Of a stretch of 19,355 bases of DNA, positions 13,836 to 19,355 are shown piece by piece (the stretch's first letter is position 1; every line of letters begins with the position of its first letter). Location of the stretch: assembly GCA_937914675.1 (NCBI GenBank), contig CALDOC010000572.1, positions 1 to 19,355 on the forward strand, read 5' to 3'. The translations under genes and the position numbers were made by a program. Source of the DNA: an uncultured Sulfurimonas sp. (GTDB lineage Bacteria; Campylobacterota; Campylobacteria; Campylobacterales; Sulfurimonadaceae). The notes under the pieces were generated by a model. That model saw only the letters and a program-made list of their open reading frames with translations. It was not told where the DNA came from and searched no databases.

Positions 13836-15257
13836 ATGAAAGATTACGCAGTGGTTGGTTCGGGCGTTGGGGGCAGTTCCATAGCCGCGTTGTTAAACGC
13901 CAAAGGTTACGACGTCGCTTTGTTTGAAAAAGATTCCAATCTTGGGGGATCGAGTTCCTCTTTTAAACATAGAGGTTATTCCTACAATACGGGAGCGACG
14001 ACGCTTGCGGGATACGAAGAGGGCTACGTCGTCAAAGAGATTTTCGACGCCATGGGCTTCACTCCCGAGGTCATTGAAACCGATCCTTCCATCGTTGTAA
14101 TTCAAAACGCGAAAATCACTCCAAGACACAAAGATTTTGAACGCTTTTTTGAGACTTTGAATCGCAACTATCCCCATGCGAAAAATAGAGAGTTTTGGAA
14201 ACTCGTGTACGACTTAAACAAAGAGTTTTACAAGTACGACGGCTATTATTACTCAAACGCGAACGTCTTTGCCAAGATAAAATCACTCACGAGCTTTTTG
14301 CCTCTTTTTCTGAAGTTTCAAAAATATCTTAGAGGCGACGCTTATGGTTTTATTGACAATTTTTTTGGCGGTATCGATCAAGAGTATTGGCGATTTTTAG
14401 AATCGCAAATTCTCATAGTCGCCCAAGCGCCGGCCAAAGAGATAAACTTTTTGACGGCGGCGCTCTCTTTGGGTTACGCTTTTAGTAAAAATCATTATCC
14501 CGTTGGCGGTTTTGGAGCGCTGTTTGACGCTATGACGCAAAATATAAAAGACGTCTACGCCAAAAGCGAAGTTACAAAAATCGTTCAACGCGAAGGGTAT
14601 TTTGAACTCTACTCAAATGGAGAACGCTTTGAGTCAAAAAAGATTATTCTCAATTCGACGGTATATGAGAGCGGGAAGTTGTTCTCTGAGGCAGACGTAA
14701 AAAACTACTATAAAAAGTACGAAAAGCTCGACAACCATCAAAGTTCTTTTATGCTTTACATGACGATTAAAAGCGCTAAAAAATTCCATCATCATTATCA
14801 AATCATTGAAGAGGAATTATTTCCACATACGTTGTCAAAAGCGCTTTTTGTCTCTTTTTCGGACGCGATGGATGATAAAATCGCGCCAAAAGGTCACTAT
14901 AGCGTTACGGCTTCGATTCATACCGACAGTAGATTTTGGGACGACAAAGCGAGCTACAAAGCGCAAAAAAAAGAGCTTAGCCTCATACTGCAAAATTTGA
15001 TTTTAGAGAGACTAGAGATTGACAAAAACGAGATTGTGGACTCCTTTAGCGCGACTTCAAAAACTTTTGGACGTTATATCAACAGAACGCAACTTGGAGG
15101 AAACGCCATTAGCGTTAAAAACTTTCTTCCTTTTTTGCCTGGCAACGACACTAAGGTGAAAAATCTGTATAATGTCGGTGACACGGTCTACGCGGCGCAG
15201 GGCTGGCCTGGCGTCATGCTTGGCGTCAAAAATTTACAAAGGTTGCTTGATGTATAA
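13836..15257 (+). CDS. CrtI-like FAD-dependent oxidoreductase (phytoene dehydrogenase-related)
   Basis: A 473-residue protein of the phytoene desaturase/retinol saturase/amine oxidase superfamily. The dinucleotide loop GSGVGG is at residues 8-13, with acidic E31 ending strand 2 and the second motif GGSSSSF at 37-43. The C-terminal FAD motif is NVGDTVYAAQGWPGVMLGVKN (446-466). No signal peptide or membrane helix is evident. Superfamily members desaturate or isomerise polyprenoids, saturate retinoids, or oxidise protoporphyrinogen; the substrate here is unknown. Its position directly after hemH allows a role in tetrapyrrole oxidation, but isoprenoid or carotenoid chemistry is equally possible and no crtB-like gene is present. 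The ATG follows AAGAAGAG (13824-13831), and its end overlaps the next gene by eight bases. Confidence 0.85.
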   Translation: MKDYAVVGSGVGGSSIAALLNAKGYDVALFEKDSNLGGSSSSFKHRGYSYNTGATTLAGYEEGYVVKEIFDAMGFTPEVIETDPSIVVIQNAKITPRHKDFERFFETLNRNYPHAKNREFWKLVYDLNKEFYKYDGYYYSNANVFAKIKSLTSFLPLFLKFQKYLRGDAYGFIDNFFGGIDQEYWRFLESQILIVAQAPAKEINFLTAALSLGYAFSKNHYPVGGFGALFDAMTQNIKDVYAKSEVTKIVQREGYFELYSNGERFESKKIILNSTVYESGKLFSEADVKNYYKKYEKLDNHQSSFMLYMTIKSAKKFHHHYQIIEEELFPHTLSKALFVSFSDAMDDKIAPKGHYSVTASIHTDSRFWDDKASYKAQKKELSLILQNLILERLEIDKNEIVDSFSATSKTFGRYINRTQLGGNAISVKNFLPFLPGNDTKVKNLYNVGDTVYAAQGWPGVMLGVKNLQRLLDV

Positions 15258-16263
15258 CATCGCTTTACACATAAAATCGCTTGATTGGCTCTACATCCTT
15301 ATCATTGGCGTCTTTTTTGGAATGTTTTTGTCATCGCTTGGGTATATTCTTTTAGAACGTTCTTGGTTACAAGGAGCAATCTTTGGAGTCATCATAGGCT
15401 TTACCATCACTCTCTTTTCTTTAGCGTTCATCTCTTATATGAACAAAAACATTTTGCCTAAATTAAAAGAGGCGTATTGGTTGCCTCTTTCCATACTTTT
15501 TTCATTTTTATCGGGTTTTGTAGGGACCGAGCTTGGAACTTACATAGCTAAGACAATTGGATTGGAACTTATACCGGCGTTTGAAAACGAAGTGGGGCTT
15601 ATCTCCATCATCATAGGCGTGTTGACTTACATAGTCGGCGCTTTGCTCTATAGATTTGTCAAGATGCGCAACCAAAAAGACGTGATCGACCACGAGTACG
15701 TGCAGAGTCGTCTTCGTTCGCTTGAGACGCAACTCAATCCTCACTTTTTGTTCAACGCCCTTAACTCGATAGCCGAGCTAATTCATCAAGACAAAGACAA
15801 AGCGGAGATGGCGATCCTCAAAGTCTCCTCTTTTTTAAGAAACACAATGAATGAAAAAGCTCTGCTCTCCATAAAAAACGAGGTTAAAAACGTTGGTGAA
15901 TACGTAGAGCTTGAAAACATTCGTTTCTCGGGCAAAATAAACTTCCACGCGCCAAACTCTTTTCCAAATTGGCAAGTGCCGAAGTTTTCCATCCAGCTTC
16001 TTGTTGAAAACGCCATAAAACATGGCTATAATCCCGCAAAAGAAAGTTTAAACATTTGGCTCAGTTTTGACGAAGCCAAAAAAATAATAGCCCTCAAAAA
16101 CGATGGCTATAAAATGAAGACGCAAAAGTTCGGCATAGGACTTAGCAACCTCAACCAAAGAGTGGAACTTTTGTGTCATGGCAAACTTGAAGCCGTGCAA
16201 ACCGAGACGCCGACTTTTTACATATACATAGGAGAGTGTGATGAAAATATTGATTGTGGATGA
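15250..16263 (+). CDS. LytS-type sensor histidine kinase with four membrane helices
   Basis: A 337-residue kinase. Four hydrophobic segments at about residues 11-34, 40-64, 75-101 and 115-137 form a compact membrane sensor with almost no periplasmic domain. The kinase core belongs to the LytS/YehU (His_kinase) class: H165 in QLNPHFLFNALNSI, then LLVENAIKHG at 250-259 and GIGLSNLNQRV at 295-305. The start at 15250 is preferred: AAAGG lies at 15238-15242, and it gives the usual N-terminus before the first helix. An in-frame ATG at 15172 would add an Arg-rich run coded inside the upstream gene. It overlaps the oxidoreductase gene by eight bases and the LytTR gene by 23, so the genes are translated as a block. 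Confidence 0.9.
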   Translation: MYNIALHIKSLDWLYILIIGVFFGMFLSSLGYILLERSWLQGAIFGVIIGFTITLFSLAFISYMNKNILPKLKEAYWLPLSILFSFLSGFVGTELGTYIAKTIGLELIPAFENEVGLISIIIGVLTYIVGALLYRFVKMRNQKDVIDHEYVQSRLRSLETQLNPHFLFNALNSIAELIHQDKDKAEMAILKVSSFLRNTMNEKALLSIKNEVKNVGEYVELENIRFSGKINFHAPNSFPNWQVPKFSIQLLVENAIKHGYNPAKESLNIWLSFDEAKKIIALKNDGYKMKTQKFGIGLSNLNQRVELLCHGKLEAVQTETPTFYIYIGECDENIDCG

Positions 16264-16936
16264 CGAAGAGTTGGCAAGAGCGAGACTTTTGAGAATGTTA
16301 AACACGCTTGAGCTAGGCTTCGTTCGCGAAGCCACCAACGCCAACGAAGCCATAGAAGCGATTAAACAAGAGAAGTACGACGTCGTGTTTTTGGATATAA
16401 ACATGCCTCAAACAAGTGGTTTGGAGCTTGGCTATGAGCTAAAGTATCTTGATCCACAGATCGCCATTATATTTCAAACGGCGTATGAAGAGCATGCGTT
16501 GAAAGCTTTTGACATTGGCGCCGTTGGCTATCTCGTAAAACCTTATTCGCTTGAGCAGGTCAAAAACTCAATCGAGCGCGTAAAGTTGGAACAAACAAAA
16601 GAGAAAGATTTGCGAATACTCTCTAAAAGCGGAGACAACTATTTGCTTTTAAAACCCCAAGAGATTCACTACGTAAAAGCCGACCTCTCAGAAGTCATGT
16701 TAAGAACCGCCAAAGGTTTTTCATACTTCGCCCAAAAAATATCCGACTTGCAAAAGAAGCTCGAAGCTTATAATTTTGTGCGCATTCATCGCTCTTATCT
16801 CATAAACATGGACGAAATAAAAGAGATAGAGACCATAGAGCAGAGTAAACTTCGTTTTACGTTTAGAAATTGCTCAGACTCCATAGAATCAAGCAAAGAC
16901 GGAGCCAAAGCGTTTAGAGAGAAGTTTTCTCTTTAG
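16241..16936 (+). CDS. LytTR-family response regulator
   Basis: A 231-residue transcription regulator. The receiver domain (1-115) has acidic D7-D8, phospho-accepting D52 in FLDINMP, T80 and K100 in YLVKPYS. A LytTR DNA-binding domain spans about 125-231, with the HYVKADLSEVMLRT strand region and the signature FVRIHRSYLINMDEIKEIE. It is the expected partner of the LytS-type kinase directly upstream. LytTR proteins usually bind direct repeats about ten bases apart, and I did not find a convincing target in the window. The ATG at 16241 is chosen over the GTG at 16238 because GGAGAG (16231-16236) fits. Its stop codon overlaps the end of the convergent kinase gene by four bases. Confidence 0.94.
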   Translation: MKILIVDDEELARARLLRMLNTLELGFVREATNANEAIEAIKQEKYDVVFLDINMPQTSGLELGYELKYLDPQIAIIFQTAYEEHALKAFDIGAVGYLVKPYSLEQVKNSIERVKLEQTKEKDLRILSKSGDNYLLLKPQEIHYVKADLSEVMLRTAKGFSYFAQKISDLQKKLEAYNFVRIHRSYLINMDEIKEIETIEQSKLRFTFRNCSDSIESSKDGAKAFREKFSL

Positions 16937-18489
16937 GCGGGCGTCAAATCAAATTCGATAATGAAACAAGCGCCATCGTCAACGTTTTTTGCGTATAAGT
17001 CGCCACCCATTTCGTTATTGAGGATGTTTTTAGATACGTAGAGTCCGAGTCCCGTTCCATTGGCTTGATGTTTTGTAGTGAAATAGGGATCGAATATTTT
17101 CCCCATTATCTCTTGTGGCACTCCGCCGCCATTGTCGCAGATAGTGATTTGAACTTTATTTTGATTTTTTTTCAAACTTATCGTTATCAATTTGCCATTT
17201 TTGTTTTGACGTTGGAGAACGTCTTTTGCGTTGTTCAATATGTTGATAAACGCTTGAGAAAGAGCTTTGGCGTTGGCGTGGGAAGCCACTACCTTTTTTT
17301 CCAAATCCAAACTCGCGTCGATGTCGGAACTCTTTAAAGAGGGTTCCAACAAAGTGAACGTTTTGCTTATGAGTTCGCCAACGTCGAACGCTTCGTCATG
17401 CTTGTCGTCTTTAATCATATCTCTAAAATCGTCAATTGTTTTGGAAAGATAATTCACTTGAGCCATGGAGTCTTTCACAAATTCGTCAAATTTCTCTTTT
17501 GGCAAATCTTCCAACTCGTAGGAGACGTGTACGGATTGTATCATGATGGCTATGGCGTTGAGTGGCTGTCTCCATTGGTGCGCGATATTTCCAATCATCT
17601 CTCCAAGAGCCGCTAGACGGGAGTTGTTGATAAGAATGAGGTCTTTTTCTCGATTTTTCTCAACTTCCTCTTCGACTCTCGACGTCAGTTCCTCATTGAA
17701 CTCTTGGAGTTCTCTGTGTTGAACGTTCATGACGTTTTGATTTTTTAAAAGCTTTTTGGAAAGTTGATTTAAACTGTTCGTGAGGCTTTTTATTTCGCTT
17801 ATCTCGCTTTGAACGACGCTGCTCTCTCCAATGTTTTTGTCGAGATTTGATGAAAACATGGTTAAAATCCTGATGTCCTCAAGCGGTTTGTGAATGATTT
17901 TATAGATAACAATAGAGAGAAGTATCATAAAAAACAGCGCCACGAGCGAACCAAACAAAAGAAAATTCATTATTTTGGAGTACTCGAAGTCTTTGTCGAT
18001 TTCGACTCGAATCCAATGCGGTTTCGTTTCGTCGCCCACAACGTTGTATATCGCGTACGAGTGGGCGTCCTCGTTTACAAACATCGAATCGTGATTGTTT
18101 ATGGCTTCGTATTTTTTGTGTGGATTTAGAACGACGAGCGGTTCTTTATGGGAGTCCTTGCTTATTTCGATGAGAGCGGCGCGTTTCGCGTTGACGAGCG
18201 AGAGGGACTTTACCGTTTCTATGAGGCAAAACCTTCTCATGATGGATTCTATCTCCGCGTAATCGTCAAGCAAGAGATATTTGTCGACGCTTGCGGATAG
18301 CTCTTTGATAATAACTTTGGAACTATGTCGCATGCTGGCTTTGGCGGATTCGTTTTGAACGTATACGACAAGAGCGAAAATAATCAAGAAAGCTGCGATA
18401 ACCGCCGAAGAGGGCAATATTATCAATCTTCCAAATAAAGTTTTTGGAAGAAAGAAGTTTTTAATCGTCGCTAACAATATATTTCTCAA
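16933..18489 (-). CDS. Membrane sensor histidine kinase paired with PhnD-like binding protein
   Basis: A 518-residue kinase on the minus strand. Membrane helices lie near residues 24-44 and 175-196, enclosing a periplasmic domain of about 125 residues with no family I recognise. A HAMP-like and coiled-coil linker follows (200-285). The kinase core has phospho-accepting H304 in IAHQWRQPLN, N416 and N420 in INILNNAKD, D452 in CDNGGG, and GTGLGLYV at 478-485. The start is a TTG at 18489, directly after an in-frame TAA; a second TTG at 18477 has a GAGA closer upstream and could be the true start (514 residues). The gene overlaps the end of the PhnD-like gene by 29 bases. Binding-protein-plus-kinase pairs such as AioX-AioS, or the PhnD-like domain fused in TtrS, suggest this kinase reads the loaded binding protein. 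Confidence 0.92.
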   Translation of the reverse strand: MRNILLATIKNFFLPKTLFGRLIILPSSAVIAAFLIIFALVVYVQNESAKASMRHSSKVIIKELSASVDKYLLLDDYAEIESIMRRFCLIETVKSLSLVNAKRAALIEISKDSHKEPLVVLNPHKKYEAINNHDSMFVNEDAHSYAIYNVVGDETKPHWIRVEIDKDFEYSKIMNFLLFGSLVALFFMILLSIVIYKIIHKPLEDIRILTMFSSNLDKNIGESSVVQSEISEIKSLTNSLNQLSKKLLKNQNVMNVQHRELQEFNEELTSRVEEEVEKNREKDLILINNSRLAALGEMIGNIAHQWRQPLNAIAIMIQSVHVSYELEDLPKEKFDEFVKDSMAQVNYLSKTIDDFRDMIKDDKHDEAFDVGELISKTFTLLEPSLKSSDIDASLDLEKKVVASHANAKALSQAFINILNNAKDVLQRQNKNGKLITISLKKNQNKVQITICDNGGGVPQEIMGKIFDPYFTTKHQANGTGLGLYVSKNILNNEMGGDLYAKNVDDGACFIIEFDLTPA

Positions 18490-19282
18490 GATTTAGTTTT
18501 TGAAGTTTTAAGTACTCCTTGTTGTAATCGGCGGCGACGGGATTTGGCAACTGTATGGAGTGAAGCAACTCTTTGTACTTTGGGTTCGAACCCATTTTTA
18601 AGATGGCGTTTTTTATGAGCCTCGCGGATTTTTCTGAAACTCTAGGATGAACGCAAAGAGGGTGAGGAGCGCTTGGTTTGGTTGTGTAGATAACGCTTAA
18701 TTGAGAGGAGACGCTTGGAGCTTCTCGCATCAAAGTGTTGTTGACTCCGCCACCCGCCGGGTAATTTTCAAACAAGACGTTTCTGTATACGTTGGCGTGC
18801 GTTTTAAGATAAATGGGGGTAAAGCGTATCTTTTCCTCTTCCGCCAACAACGCTCTCATGTAAAGCGACGCGCCAAACGCGTTTGGCGCGGGAAACGCCA
18901 AGGTTTTTCCATCGAGATCGGAAACCTTTTTGACGTTGCCCTCTTTTTTTACGACCAATATGCCGACAAGCGGTTTTTTGTCATGTACGATAGGCTGATA
19001 TCCATTCCATTCATGCGCCATAACGGCATGGTATGGATTCATAAACGCGATGTCCGGTTCGCCTTTTTCTAATCCCTTTTCAAAAAGAGGAATGCTCGCG
19101 TAATGTTTGAGCTCGAACTCAAAACCCGTTTGTTCGCCAAGCTCTTTTAAAAAAGCGCCCCATGTTTTTTGAATATGGGTGGTCTGCGTTTGCGGAACGA
19201 TTGAGACTATATAACGATTAGGAACTTCAGCGGCTTTGCTCATTGACATGAGTATTAAAAAAACAAGAGTTAGGTATTTCAT
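18461..19282 (-). CDS. Periplasmic PhnD-like (phosphonate/oxyanion family) binding protein
   Basis: A 273-residue exported protein with signal peptide MKYLTLVFLILMSMSKA, cleaved about residue 17-18. The fold signatures of the PhnD/SsuA/transferrin-like family are visible: YIVSIVPQTQTTHIQKTW at the start, DIAFMNPYHAV near 77-87, PLVGILVVKKE, and DLDGKTLAFPAPNAFGAS (123-140), a typical ligand-loop region. The usual transport partners (permease, ATPase) are absent; a sensor kinase gene follows with a 29-base overlap instead. By analogy with AioX and the sensor domain of TtrS, it may detect an oxyanion or organosulfur/phosphorus compound rather than feed transport. The ligand is unknown. The ATG follows AAGGAAAAAG (19293-19284). 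Confidence 0.88.
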   Translation of the reverse strand: MKYLTLVFLILMSMSKAAEVPNRYIVSIVPQTQTTHIQKTWGAFLKELGEQTGFEFELKHYASIPLFEKGLEKGEPDIAFMNPYHAVMAHEWNGYQPIVHDKKPLVGILVVKKEGNVKKVSDLDGKTLAFPAPNAFGASLYMRALLAEEEKIRFTPIYLKTHANVYRNVLFENYPAGGGVNNTLMREAPSVSSQLSVIYTTKPSAPHPLCVHPRVSEKSARLIKNAILKMGSNPKYKELLHSIQLPNPVAADYNKEYLKLQKLNLEKYIVSDD

Positions 19283-19291
19283 ACTTTTTCC

Positions 19292-19320
19292 TTTATAGTT
19301 TGTTTTTTACATTAACGCAA
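19292..19320 (-). promoter_or_regulatory. Possible promoter of the PhnD-like/kinase operon
   Basis: On the minus strand TTGCGT (19320-19315), 17 bases and TATAAA (19297-19292) match a sigma-70 promoter reasonably well. However, transcription would then start only two to four bases before the ATG, excluding the ribosome binding site AAGGAAA from the message. Either the transcript is nearly leaderless or the true promoter is further upstream, near or beyond the window edge. Confidence 0.3.
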
Positions 19321-19355
19321 AGCGTAATTGTCTCTAAATTATGTTGCAAAACAGT

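Noticed and set aside
15145..15173. ACGACA, 17 bases, TATAAT inside the CrtI-like gene, possibly an internal promoter for the LytS pair
   Set aside because: These bases code for the conserved C-terminal FAD motif region (NLYNVGD), so the match is explained by the protein. An internal promoter cannot be excluded, but there is no independent support.
15172..15249. Longer start for the LytS-type kinase at ATG 15172
   Set aside because: The extra 26 residues are an Arg-rich run coded in another frame of the upstream gene, unlike the family, and the ATG at 15250 has a good ribosome site.

Overview
This is a gene-dense window of about 19.4 kb from a bacterial chromosome with moderate to low GC. 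The organism is probably a member of the Campylobacterota, in or near the Sulfurimonas/Sulfuricurvum group. The reasons are the histidine kinases with an H-box reading HQWRQPLN, the HemH variant with a VDNSET motif, and good -10 boxes that usually lack a TTGACA -35. This placement is inference, because no marker gene is present. There are 18 protein-coding genes, no RNA gene, no mobile element and no CRISPR array. No gap between genes exceeds about 130 bases.

Layout. (1) Bases 1-4244, plus strand: the 3' end of a Thi5/NMT1-like substrate-binding protein, then an SRPBCC protein, an EAL c-di-GMP phosphodiesterase, a small phasin-like coiled-coil protein, and an ABC1/UbiB-family kinase that seems to start at a rare ATA codon. 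These are closely spaced and look like one operon. (2) 4254-5193: a hypothetical protein and a Blc-type lipocalin lipoprotein behind a promoter. (3) 5201-7960: ankyrin-repeat protein, flavin reductase-like protein, tryptophan synthase beta chain (trpB without trpA) and a one-domain CbiX-type chelatase. (4) 7937-8841: a TIGR01777-family epimerase. (5) 8893-12769: a membrane sensor kinase followed by a receiver-PAS-PAS-GGDEF diguanylate cyclase, very likely a cognate pair. (6) 12810-16936: ferrochelatase hemH, a CrtI-like FAD oxidoreductase, and a LytS/LytTR two-component pair, with overlapping or nearly touching ends, so probably one operon. (7) 18489-16933 and 19282-18461, minus strand: a periplasmic PhnD-like binding protein followed by an overlapping sensor kinase. 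Their 3' end overlaps the LytTR gene by 4 bases.

Signalling dominates the window: three sensor kinases, two response regulators, one EAL and one GGDEF protein. The most striking non-coding observation is a composite promoter layout shared by four transcription units (upstream of 4323, 5276, 8002 and 12883). Each has GACAAAA, six bases, TACHAA, 17 bases, then a -10 box, with the same register in all four. Two of the sites also share 15 identical bases. I know of no name for this element.
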